Assembly: GCA_946887065.1 (NCBI GenBank)
Contig: CAMPKL010000031.1
Span: forward strand, 1-13,976
Source: an uncultured Bryobacterales bacterium
GTDB lineage: Bacteria; Acidobacteriota; Terriglobia; Bryobacterales; UBA6623
DNA: 13,976 bases
Reading direction: 5' to 3'
Part shown: one piece after another, positions 1 through 7,641 of the stretch
How the letters are laid out: every line of letters starts with the position of its first letter
Numbering within the stretch: the first letter of the stretch is position 1
Program-made: the position numbers and the translations under genes
Notes under the pieces: generated by a model
Database searches by the model: none
The model's input: only the letters and a program-made list of their open reading frames with translations
Told to the model about the DNA's origin: nothing

Positions 1-215
1 TCGGACATGCCGCCGGTGATCGGAGCGCAGGCGGTGTCGGTGGCGGTCCGCTGCGCCTCTTCACGGGAAGTTCCTGAAGCCTTGGCGCAGTTGGTTCGAC
101 CGTTGAAGGTGATGCAGACCTCGCAGCTGTAGCCCTGAAGATCGAGGGTCGAGTAGATCAGCGCCCCGAAGACGGCGAGCAGAAACAGAATCGAAACTAC
201 AGTGGTTTTTGACAC
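1..215 (-). CDS. Small membrane-anchored Cys-containing protein (5' part, runs off left edge)
   Basis: This is a minus-strand reading frame open from a GTG at 215-213 to the window edge; 71 residues are visible and the C-terminus is missing. Residues about 5-22 (VVSILFLLAVFGALI and flanks) form one hydrophobic segment, an uncleaved anchor or signal peptide. A soluble part follows with cysteines at 31, 34, 43 and 63, including a CEVC pair, and a polar stretch SREEAQRTATDTAC. An in-frame TGA lies a few codons upstream of the GTG and no ATG is in frame, so GTG is the only sensible start; no Shine-Dalgarno is visible. I recall similar short conserved hypothetical proteins in Acidobacteria and related phyla, but no function is known to me. 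The cysteines could form disulfides outside the membrane (inference). It is transcribed divergently from the operon. The frame is real with good probability because hydrophobic anchor, start and promoter agree. Confidence 0.72.
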   Translation of the reverse strand, partial: MSKTTVVSILFLLAVFGALIYSTLDLQGYSCEVCITFNGRTNCAKASGTSREEAQRTATDTACAPITGGMS

Positions 216-229
216 AGTCGGAAGACATC

Positions 230-256
230 ATTATACGGACAGCGAGCGCTTTACAA
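230..256 (-). promoter_or_regulatory. Putative sigma70-type promoter for the divergent small gene
   Basis: On the minus strand a perfect TATAAT lies at 235-230, preceded 15 nt upstream by TTGTAA (256-251), a partial match to TTGACA with shorter than ideal spacing. Transcription would begin near 222-224, only about 8 nt before the GTG at 215, so the message would be almost leaderless. That fits the absence of a ribosome binding site. The -10 match is seen directly; the start site is inferred. Confidence 0.5.
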
Positions 257-308
257 GGGCTTAACGCTGGCGTGTGCTACGCTGAGCGCACTCGTTGGCG
301 CACGCACT

Positions 309-314
309 AGGAGG
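309..314 (+). promoter_or_regulatory. Strong Shine-Dalgarno that fixes a TTG start for the DUF4159 gene
   Basis: AGGAGG followed by further G residues stands 4 nt before TTG at 319. The frame is also open from a TTG at 295, but this SD and the signal peptide that follows directly from 319 (basic residues, then a hydrophobic core) make 319 the better start. Confidence 0.75.
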
Positions 315-318
315 GGGT

Positions 319-1113
319 TTGAACAGCAAACGACGCGTCTTAGTTGTATTTGCTTTGTTGGCGCTGGTCGCCACCAGCGTCCCCCTGATCGGGCAACGGT
401 TCCGAGGCGGCTTTCGCGAGCCCGGCATGGGTTTTGCGGATCCTGAGGTGAAAGCGGAGTTCTTCTTTACGCGACTCGCCTATTCGGGCTACGGCGGCTA
501 CGGCAGAAGAGGCGGATCCTGGACCACGGATTGGCCGGAAGCGGACTACCACTTTATGCAGGGCGTCAGACGCCTGACGGGAATCGATGCGGCCGAGGGC
601 GGCCGGTTCGTGCAGCCGGGCGACGACGAGATTTACGAGTATCCCTGGATCTATGCGGTGGAGGTCGGCAACTGGGTTCTCAGCGATGAGGAGGCGGCCA
701 AGATGAGGGAGTACCTTCTGCGCGGCGGGTTCCTGATGGTCGATGACTTCCACGGCGGCTACGAGTGGTCGTCTTTCCTGGAGTCGATGCAGAAGGTGTT
801 TCCCGACCGCCCAATCGTGGATATACCCGAGTCGGACCCGCTGATGACCATCATGTTCGATATCGACCAGAAGGTTCAGATTCCTGGCGTTCGCTACGTC
901 GGGTCAGGCATCACGTGGGAGCGCGAGGATGGTTTCCCGGCGCACTGGCGAGGCATCTACGACGATGAGGAACGACTGATCGTGGCGATCAATCACAACA
1001 TGGATCTGGGCGATGCGTGGGAGCACGCGGATTACCCTCAATATGCTGAGCGTTTTACAGGCTTGGCCTATCGCTTCGGCGTAAACTACGTCGTATATGC
1101 AATGACGCATTAA
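319..1113 (+). CDS. Exported DUF4159 domain protein
   Basis: The 264-residue product starts at TTG 319. Residues 1-25 look like a signal peptide: basic SKRR, a hydrophobic core VLVVFALLALVATSV, then a polar exit near GQ. The mature part has a Tyr/Gly-rich stretch (about 55-65), then the DUF4159 body: a conserved block PWIYAVEVGNWVLSDEE (109-125), a GGFLMVDDFHG turn (136-146) and WSSFLESMQKVFP (150-162). DUF4159 proteins are predicted to have a class I glutamine amidotransferase-like fold without proven activity and usually sit beside MoxR/vWA genes. Here it is the first gene of the operon, 14 nt before a vWA gene. Expected location is periplasmic or envelope. Its molecular role is unknown; a binding or scaffold role in the complex is inference. 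Family assignment is confident, start moderately so. Confidence 0.88.
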   Translation: MNSKRRVLVVFALLALVATSVPLIGQRFRGGFREPGMGFADPEVKAEFFFTRLAYSGYGGYGRRGGSWTTDWPEADYHFMQGVRRLTGIDAAEGGRFVQPGDDEIYEYPWIYAVEVGNWVLSDEEAAKMREYLLRGGFLMVDDFHGGYEWSSFLESMQKVFPDRPIVDIPESDPLMTIMFDIDQKVQIPGVRYVGSGITWEREDGFPAHWRGIYDDEERLIVAINHNMDLGDAWEHADYPQYAERFTGLAYRFGVNYVVYAMTH

Positions 1114-1127
1114 TCGGATGTCGTTGA

Positions 1128-3374
1128 GTGTTTGAATTCCTGTTCAAGTACCCGTTGAGCGTTTACCGAAAGGGCGAGTTCCTTTTCGCTAGCGGTCTTC
1201 CTGCGTGGCTGTTGCCGATCGCCATTGCGGCCGCGGCGGGCGGGATCTGGTGGTATCTGCAGAGGAGCCACGCGCGCCTGAGCCAGGCGAAACAGTGGAC
1301 TTTGTTAGGCCTGCAGGCGGCGATGGCCGCGCTGGCGCTGTTCATGATCTGGCAGCCCGGGCTGGCGGTGCGCTCGCTGAAGTCGGAGCAGAATGTCGTC
1401 TCGGTTTTGGTGGATCTGTCGCGGTCGATGGCTCTGGCCGAAGGCGAACAGTCGCGGCTGCAGCAGGCAGTGGCGGCGCTCGATGACGGCGTAATCGACG
1501 GCCTTCGCGAAAGGTTTAGCGTCCGCTTCTACGGGTTTTCGGGCGATGTATCGCGCTTGGAGTCGCTGGAGGTTCTGCCGGATCCCGGCAACGCAACCCA
1601 TATTGGGGAAGCGGTTGCCGGGGTGCTCAGAGAATCCGCGGCGGCGCCGCTTGGGGCCGTGGTGGTCGTCAGCGACGGCTCGGACAACTCGGGCAGCTTC
1701 AGCCGCGAGGTGATGGCTGAGATACGCAACTCCCGAGTGCCGATCCACACAGTGGGTGTTGGCCGCACTGAAATACCCGGCGACATCGAACTGAGCAATA
1801 TCGATCTAGCGGCGCGAGCCTTGCCGAAGTCGCGGGTTACGGCCCGAGCGACCGTCGAGCACGGCGGCGACGGCGGGGAAACGCGGCTCACCGTGCGGGA
1901 CGGTACGACGATCCTCGCTTCCAAGGACATCACCCTGCGGCGGGGCGAGAAGATCCAAGCGGAGTGGATCGACTTTCCGGCAGGCGAGCCGGGCATCCGC
2001 GACCTGCGTTTTTCTTTGGATCCGCTGCCGAACGAGGAGATCACCGGCAACAACTACTTGCGACGAGTGATGGACGTACCTCGGGGCAGGAAGAAGGTCC
2101 TGTATGTCGAGGGCGAGCCGCGCTGGGAATACAAGTTCATTCGACGGGCGATGACCAAGGATGAATCCGTCAATCTCGTCTCGTTGCTGCGGACGTCCAC
2201 GAACAAATATTACCGGCAAGGCGTCGAGACCGCGGAGGAACTGGAAGAAGGATTTCCTGCGACGGCGGAAGAGCTGTTCACCTACGACGGGCTGATCATC
2301 GGCAGCTTCGAGGCGGCGTTCTTTACGCCCGAGCAGCAGCGGATGGTCCGCGACTTTGTCGGCAAGCGCGGAGGGACGCTGTTGATGCTGGGCGGCCGCG
2401 CCGGTTTGGCGGACGGCGGCTGGGGCGCGTCCCAGGTGGAGGAGACTCTTCCGGTCGTGTTGGCGGTCAGCGCCGGCACGACGTTCGCCCGTGAAAAGGC
2501 CAAGGTTAGCCTGACCGTGGAAGGACGCGATTCATTGATTACGAGGCTGGCAGCCGACCCGGCCGAGAACGCCAAGCTTTGGGACGAGATGCCCGAACTG
2601 GCGGACTACCAAACATTCGGTGAATTGAAGCCCGCGGCGGTGACCTTGCTGAACGTCGGGCAGGGCGGCGAGCAGTCGCCGCTGCTGGTGAGGCAGAACT
2701 ACGGACGCGGGAAGACCATGATTCTGGCGACGGGGGGCACCTGGCGCTGGAAGATGGGTTTGCCTCACGAGGACGAACGTCACCATACGTTTTGGCGCCA
2801 ATTGTTGCGGGCCATGTCCGCGGATTCTCCGGGCCCGGTCACCCTTTCGAGCGACCGTTCGCTGTATGCGGACGATCCGCGGATGGAGTTGCGAGCGGAG
2901 GTGCGGACCAAAGAATACGATCCGGCCAACAACGCGATTGTGACGGCGACGGTCACGGCGGATGACGGAACGGCATCTACGGTCGAGATGCATCCGTCGA
3001 CCGAGGAGCAGGGTATTTACCTAGCCGAAGTAACGGCGACGAAGCCGGGGGCGTATCGTATAGAAACGCAGGCGTTCCTCGGCGAAGATTCGCTCGGAGC
3101 GGCGGCTTTGCACGTGAGGCGCGAAGACGGCGTGGCCGAAGACTTCCATCCGGTGCAGAACCGCGAACTGTTGATGAGGCTCGCTGAACAAACCGGCGGC
3201 CAGTATTGGACGGTGGATAATTTGAGCGGACTGCCGGAGCAAGTTCGATTTTCGGATGCGGGCATTACGGCGCGAGAGATATTGGACCTTTGGGACATGC
3301 CGTTCTTGTTCTTGTTGCTGCTGGGGCTCAAGGGCTGCGAATGGATGCTGAGAAGACAATGGGGCGTTATATAA
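1128..3374 (+). CDS. Membrane vWA protein with glutamine-amidotransferase-like domain
   Basis: The 748-residue product starts at GTG 1128; no in-frame ATG lies near and the SD is poor, so translation may be coupled to the upstream gene. Two N-terminal helices (about 23-44 and 57-75) are separated by a basic loop QRSHARLSQAK, which places the next domain outside the cytosol by the positive-inside rule. The vWA domain (about 90-215) has a full MIDAS metal site: D96-L-S98-R-S100, T157 in NATHIGEA and D183 in VVVSDGSDN. A beta-rich segment (about 220-315) is followed by a GATase1-like domain (about 320-445, starting KKVLYVEGEPRWEYKFIRRA); I see no catalytic Cys where class I amidotransferases carry it (IIGSFEAAFF). 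A further beta-rich region leads to a C-terminal helix (about 724-741). The architecture matches the large vWA membrane proteins of MoxR loci. It probably binds a protein ligand through Mg2+ (family knowledge); the ligand is unknown. Confidence 0.88.
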   Translation: MFEFLFKYPLSVYRKGEFLFASGLPAWLLPIAIAAAAGGIWWYLQRSHARLSQAKQWTLLGLQAAMAALALFMIWQPGLAVRSLKSEQNVVSVLVDLSRSMALAEGEQSRLQQAVAALDDGVIDGLRERFSVRFYGFSGDVSRLESLEVLPDPGNATHIGEAVAGVLRESAAAPLGAVVVVSDGSDNSGSFSREVMAEIRNSRVPIHTVGVGRTEIPGDIELSNIDLAARALPKSRVTARATVEHGGDGGETRLTVRDGTTILASKDITLRRGEKIQAEWIDFPAGEPGIRDLRFSLDPLPNEEITGNNYLRRVMDVPRGRKKVLYVEGEPRWEYKFIRRAMTKDESVNLVSLLRTSTNKYYRQGVETAEELEEGFPATAEELFTYDGLIIGSFEAAFFTPEQQRMVRDFVGKRGGTLLMLGGRAGLADGGWGASQVEETLPVVLAVSAGTTFAREKAKVSLTVEGRDSLITRLAADPAENAKLWDEMPELADYQTFGELKPAAVTLLNVGQGGEQSPLLVRQNYGRGKTMILATGGTWRWKMGLPHEDERHHTFWRQLLRAMSADSPGPVTLSSDRSLYADDPRMELRAEVRTKEYDPANNAIVTATVTADDGTASTVEMHPSTEEQGIYLAEVTATKPGAYRIETQAFLGEDSLGAAALHVRREDGVAEDFHPVQNRELLMRLAEQTGGQYWTVDNLSGLPEQVRFSDAGITAREILDLWDMPFLFLLLLGLKGCEWMLRRQWGVI

Positions 3375-4291
3375 AGCTGATCGGGATCTGCGCGCTGGCG
3401 CTATCGGCGATGCCGGCGGTGGCTGCGACGCACTTTGTGGTTGTCGGCGGTCTTGGCGGAGAGCCGGATTATGCCGAGCGGTTTGCCCAGGAGGCCGAGG
3501 ATTTGGCCGAAACGGCGACCGCTACCGTGGGCGCCGAGCAGGTCGCGCTGCTGCAAGGAGCGGGCGCAACGAAGCAGGCGCTGGAGAAAAGATTGACCGG
3601 CTTGGTCACCGCGGCGAAGGCCGACGATGCAGTCGTCGTCTACTTGATCGGTCACGGCACGTTCGACGGAACGGATTATAAGTTCAACATTCCGGGGCCG
3701 GACATCACGGCGGCGCGCTTGGCCCAGTTGCTGGACAACATCCCGGCGAAGCGGCAATTGGTCGTGAATATGACGAGTTGCAGCGGAGCGATGTTGGAGG
3801 CGCCAGAGCAGAAGGCAGGCCGCATCGTCATTACGGCGACGAAGAACGGCCGTGAGAGAAACGCCACGGTCTTCAGCCGCTACTGGACCAGCGCGTTTGA
3901 AGATGCGGAAGCCGACTTGGACAAGGATGAGAGCATCACGGTGCAAGAAGCGTACGACTACGCTGTAGGTAAGGTGGACACGTTCTATAAATCCGCGCAA
4001 CGGCTGTCCACCGAGCACGCCCGGATGGAAGGGCCTGGGCCGGAGACGTTCCTGTTGGCTCGTTTGGGGAAGAATGCCGCGCTGGCGCAAGATCCCAAGC
4101 TGGCTCCGCTGTTCAAGAAGCGCGAAGAGTTGCGGATGAGCATCGATGCTCTTAAGCTTCGCAGAGACGGGATGGACGAGAACTCGTACTTCGACCAACT
4201 ACAGGCAATTCTGCTGGAACTGGCGACCGTGGATATACAGATAGAGAAAGCGCAAGGTAACCCTGGCGGGGGAACGACGCCGCAACAGTAG
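3359..4291 (+). CDS. Exported caspase/legumain-like (clan CD) cysteine peptidase
   Basis: ATG 3359 gives 310 residues with a clear signal peptide (MGRYIKLIGICALALSAMPA, cut near VAA|T). The frame is also open upstream to 3290, but those residues only read through the previous gene. A Rossmann-like caspase fold starts at HFVVVGGLGG. The clan CD dyad is visible: H99 in VVVYLIGHGTFDG and C141 in LVVNMTSCSGAMLEA, each after a hydrophobic strand as in legumain (C13) and caspase families. Residues 186-197 form a canonical EF-hand loop (D186, D188, D190, S192, T194, E197). The tail (about 245-300) is helical and charged. The start overlaps the preceding vWA gene by 16 nt and the next gene begins 4 nt after the stop, so it is co-translated with the operon. 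It should act in the periplasm or at the outer surface; substrate and activation are unknown. Loss of activity cannot be excluded, but both dyad residues are present. Confidence 0.85.
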   Translation: MGRYIKLIGICALALSAMPAVAATHFVVVGGLGGEPDYAERFAQEAEDLAETATATVGAEQVALLQGAGATKQALEKRLTGLVTAAKADDAVVVYLIGHGTFDGTDYKFNIPGPDITAARLAQLLDNIPAKRQLVVNMTSCSGAMLEAPEQKAGRIVITATKNGRERNATVFSRYWTSAFEDAEADLDKDESITVQEAYDYAVGKVDTFYKSAQRLSTEHARMEGPGPETFLLARLGKNAALAQDPKLAPLFKKREELRMSIDALKLRRDGMDENSYFDQLQAILLELATVDIQIEKAQGNPGGGTTPQQ

Positions 4292-4295
4292 AACG

Positions 4296-6589
4296 ATGAA
4301 ACTCTACGCCGTAGCTCTGATCGCATTGTCCGCCTGCACGCCGACGGTCTCGGCGGGTGTTTACGGAGACGACCGCGGCGCGAGGCCCGATGCGCTGGAT
4401 TCCTGCGACGCCCTCTACGACAAGGGCGATCGAGTGCAGGCTCGAGCTTGCTACAGCGGGCTGCTGGAAAGTCCGGATCTGTTCGTGCGAGCTGAAGCTT
4501 GGTGGGGACTGGACAACTTCAAGCAGGCCAACGATGTATTCCGGGAGGCGCTTAAGGCGCAGCCGGAGAATGCCGACCTACGGGTCCGTTGGGGCTATTT
4601 GTACGAGCAGACCTACAACCCGGAAGAGGCCGTGCAACTGTTCCGCGAGGCGCTTGAGATCGACGCGAACAATGTCCCGGCACAACTCGGAATCGCGATG
4701 GTTATGGCCAAGCGATTCGATCCGAAATCGAAAGCTTCGGTGGAAGAGGTCATCGCCAAACGAGAAGACTTGATTCTGGGACACCTGCTGATTGCCCGCC
4801 TGGCGCTGGAAGACAACGAACTCGGGGTGGCCGAAGAAAACTTGAAGGCGGCGCTCAAGAAGGTGGAGGCAAACGGCCGCTCACCGCTCGAAACGTATTC
4901 CATGTTGGCGGCTCTGGATCTGCTGCGCGAAATTCCAGTTTCGGAGAGCGAGTGGACCGCCAAGGCGTTGGCCTACAACCCCGTCTACGGCCAGATCTAC
5001 TCGGACGTGGCGCACTTCTATGTGATCACGCGGCGTTACCGCGAGGCCATCGAGCTGTATCAGAAAGCGGTGGAGGTCGACCCGCAGCTTTATTCCGCTC
5101 ATGCCGACCTGGGCGTGAATCTGCTGCGCGAGAACAAGGACAAGGAAGCTTACGCTCACCTGGAAATCGCCTTCAAGGGGGATCCATTCTCGGCAAAGAC
5201 CGTCAACACGCTGCGCTTGGTAGACAGCTTCGACAACTTCAAGCTGTACTCGAACAAGGATGACGTTCTGTCACGGGGCGAGGAAGCGGTTCGGGCGGCG
5301 ATCGACAGCCCGGAAGTGATTCTGCGGCTGCACGAGAAAGAGGCGGAACTGCTGCGCCCTTATGCGATGGAGCTGTCCGAGAAGGCCGTTGCGAGTTTTT
5401 CGAGGAAATACAACTTCAAGCCGACGCGGCCGATCTTCGTGGAACTCTATCCCGATCACGACGATTTCGCGGTGCGTACGATGGGCATGCCGGGAGTCGG
5501 TTTGCTGGGCGTGACGTTCGGCTATCTGGTGGCAATGGATAGTCCTTCGAGCAGGGAGCCGGGGCAGTTCCATTGGGGTACGACGCTTTGGCATGAGATG
5601 GCCCACGTCTTTACTCTGGAAGCGACAGACCATTTGGTGCCGCGCTGGTATTCGGAAGGCATATCGATGTACGAGGAGTGGGAAGCGCGCCCGAACTGGG
5701 GCGAGCGGGTCACGCCGGATTTCATTGAGGCTTACGTCGAAGGCAAGTTGCTGCCGGTAGCCACGCTCGATCGGGGGTTCATCCGCCCCTCTTACGAGAA
5801 CCAGGTTGTGGTGTCTTACTTCCAGGCCGGTCTGATCTGTCAGTTGATTGACCGCCAATGGGGCGCGGACAAGCTGCTGCGCTTGTTGGAAGCGTTCGCC
5901 AAGGATACGCCGACAGCCGAGGCCATCGAACAGGTGTTGCAGATTGCGCCCGAAGAGTTTGATAAACGGTTGCTGGCCTACGTGAAGGAATTGCTGGGAC
6001 CGCTGGCTGAAAAACAGGGCCTGCAGAGCTGGCGAGCCGAAATGAAGAAGGCCTCCGCTGCGGCCCGGGAAGAAAAGTGGGACGACGTGGTCGCGCCGGC
6101 AACGCGGGCCAAAGAACTCTACCCCGACTACACGCAGTCCGGAAGCCCTTACGTGATGTTGGCGGAAGCCCACGAGAAGAAAGGCGATAGGAACGCCGCG
6201 ATCGGCGAGTTGTTGGGCTACTTCCAGCGTGGCGGACGCGAGCCGGAAGAACTCAAGAAACTAGCTGGTTGGTTGGACGAGGCCGGCCGCCGGAAAGAGG
6301 CGACCCGGTGCTTGACGAGTTGCTGTACGTGTGGCCCGCGGATGAAGAACTCCATGCCGATTTGGGCGATTGGCTGCTCGCTGAAAACCGTCATCAAGAG
6401 GCTTTGCGCGAGTTCAACGTCCTGCTGAGCATGAATCCGCACGACAAAGCGGCAGCGTATTACCGCCTGGCGGAAACCTATCATAAGATGAATGATTCTC
6501 AGAGAGCCCGGCGCAATCTTCTGATGTCGCTGGAGATCGCTCCGACCTATAAACCGGCGCAGCGATTGCTGCTGGAGATCGCGCGTTGA
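4296..6589 (+). CDS. TPR / HEXXH (peptidase MA-like) lipoprotein, frame broken by 1 nt near 6308
   Basis: ATG 4296 opens a frame to 6428, but homology-like sequence switches frame near 6308 and continues to the TGA at 6587-6589; joined, the protein has about 764 residues. Residues 1-14 carry a lipobox (LSAC, Cys14; Thr at +2), suggesting an outer-membrane lipoprotein. TPR-like helices occupy about 66-300 (for example REAIELYQKAVEVDPQLYSA). A gluzincin metallopeptidase domain lies about 375-560: HEMAH at 433-437 and a third ligand E454 in PRWYSEGISMYEEW, as in M1-like/peptidase MA proteins. C-terminal TPRs (about 580-764) span the break: KEATR, then VLDELLYVWPADEELHADL. In frame without correction, the last 39 residues are Cys/Ser-rich and unlike TPRs. 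Reading G6308 twice, or restoring one G in CCGG, repairs the repeat exactly. Whether this is a sequencing error or real mutation cannot be told here. It may process or hold envelope proteins together with the neighbouring caspase-like protein (inference). Confidence 0.85.
6303..6311 (+). other. Frameshift site (apparent loss of one G) in the TPR/peptidase MA gene
   Basis: Upstream codons read GCG ACC CGG (Ala-Thr-Arg) in one frame. From CTT at 6311 the TPR consensus continues in the frame one base back. A GGG written as GG at 6307-6308 explains it fully (CGG GTG CTT GAC = Arg-Val-Leu-Asp). No canonical X-XXY-YYZ slippery heptamer is present, so programmed slippage is unlikely. Confidence 0.85.
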
Positions 6590-6605
6590 GAGGCAGTTGC
6601 AATTT

Positions 6606-7631
6606 ATGACCGTTCAAACGGCATCCACCATGGATAGCACCGAAACCCGAGAACTCATCGGGCGGTTCCAAACCAAGATCAAGCGCATACAGGGAGAGAT
6701 CCGCAAAATCATCGTCGGCCAGGACGAGGTCGTCGACCACCTTTTGCTGACGCTTCTCGTCGGCGGACATTGTTTGATCACGGGCATGCCGGGAACGGCA
6801 AAGACGTTGCTGGTGCGGACGCTTTCGGACGCTTTGGGGCTGACCTTTAAGCGTATTCAGTTCACGCCCGATTTGATGCCGACCGACGTCACGGGAACGG
6901 ATATTATCGACGAGGATCCCTCCGGGCATCGCCAATGGACATTCGTGCAGGGGCCGTTGTTCACCAACGTGTTGCTGGCCGACGAGGTCAACCGTACGCC
7001 GCCCAAGACGCAGGCCGCGTTGCTGGAGGCCATGCAGGAGAAGAGCGTCACGGTCCGCGGCAATACCTACAACCTCAAGCCTCCGTTCTTCGTTTTGGCG
7101 ACGCAGAACCCGATCGAGTTGGAGGGAACGTACCCTTTGCCCGAAGCGCAGTTGGACCGCTTTCTGTTCAACGTGATCCTCGACTATCTATCGACGGACC
7201 ATGAAATCGACGTCGTCAATCGCTTCACGGGCGGCAGCAATCCGGCGGCGGTGGAAGCGTGCACGTCGGCGGAAGAGATTATCGAGTTCCAGTGGCTGAC
7301 GCGGCAGGTGCCGGTATCCGATGCGGTTTGCCGCTACGCGGTGGAGTTGGTTCGGTCGTCGCGGCCGCAAGATCCGCTGGCGTCGGAGGCGGTGAAGAAG
7401 TACGTCACCTATGGCGCCTCGGTCCGCGCCACGATGTTCTTGACCATGGCTGCCAAGGCCCGCGCGCTTATGCAGGGCCGCTACCATGTGACGCACGACG
7501 ATATTCGTTCTCTGGTGCTGCCGATCATGCGCCACCGTGTATTGGTCAACTTCCATGCGGAGTCTGACCGGGTCACGGTGGACGACGTTCTGAAAAAGGC
7601 CATTGCCGCCCGTCCGGCGCCGAAAGAGTGA
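6606..7631 (+). CDS. MoxR-family AAA+ ATPase
   Basis: The product has 341 residues from ATG 6606. A TTG at 6597 and an ATG at 6630 are alternatives; a GAGAGG at 6588-6593 lies 12 nt from 6606 and only 3 nt from 6597, and 6630 has no SD. Numbered from 6606: the MoxR entry block IRKIIVGQDEVVDHLLLTLL (about 33-52), Walker A GMPGTAKT (60-67), Walker B VLLADEVNRTPPKTQAAL (about 122-139), sensor 1 ATQNPIELEGTYPLPEAQLD (about 166-185) and an Arg in the DRF motif. A C-terminal lid domain includes YVTYGASVRA. Length and motifs are full for the family. MoxR ATPases work in the cytosol with vWA-domain partners, remodelling or inserting cofactors into client proteins. The partner here is very likely the DUF58 protein encoded 10 nt downstream, and possibly the membrane vWA proteins of the operon (inference). 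Clients are unknown. Confidence 0.97.
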   Translation: MTVQTASTMDSTETRELIGRFQTKIKRIQGEIRKIIVGQDEVVDHLLLTLLVGGHCLITGMPGTAKTLLVRTLSDALGLTFKRIQFTPDLMPTDVTGTDIIDEDPSGHRQWTFVQGPLFTNVLLADEVNRTPPKTQAALLEAMQEKSVTVRGNTYNLKPPFFVLATQNPIELEGTYPLPEAQLDRFLFNVILDYLSTDHEIDVVNRFTGGSNPAAVEACTSAEEIIEFQWLTRQVPVSDAVCRYAVELVRSSRPQDPLASEAVKKYVTYGASVRATMFLTMAAKARALMQGRYHVTHDDIRSLVLPIMRHRVLVNFHAESDRVTVDDVLKKAIAARPAPKE

Positions 7632-7641
7632 GAACCCTCTG

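Noticed and set aside
250..283. Possible plus-strand promoter (TTTACA at 250-255, TACGCT at 278-283).
   Set aside because: The spacing is 22 nt and the -10 match is poor, so it is not convincing; the operon promoter may lie elsewhere or use another sigma factor.
3290..3358. Upstream extension of the caspase-like protein by 23 residues.
   Set aside because: These codons overlap the C-terminal helix of the vWA gene in another frame and would bury the signal peptide that starts at 3359.
3401..4198. Minus-strand open frame of 265 codons.
   Set aside because: Antisense to the caspase-like gene with its signal peptide and His/Cys dyad; no independent support.
5271..6173. Minus-strand open frame of 300 codons.
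   Set aside because: Antisense to the HEMAH peptidase domain, whose motifs are clear on the plus strand; its own composition (Arg/His/Gln-rich) shows no domain.
6290..6310. Programmed -1 frameshift as explanation for the broken TPR gene.
   Set aside because: No slippery heptamer or obvious downstream hairpin is seen, and the product of the unshifted frame has no sensible C-terminus; a lost G is simpler.
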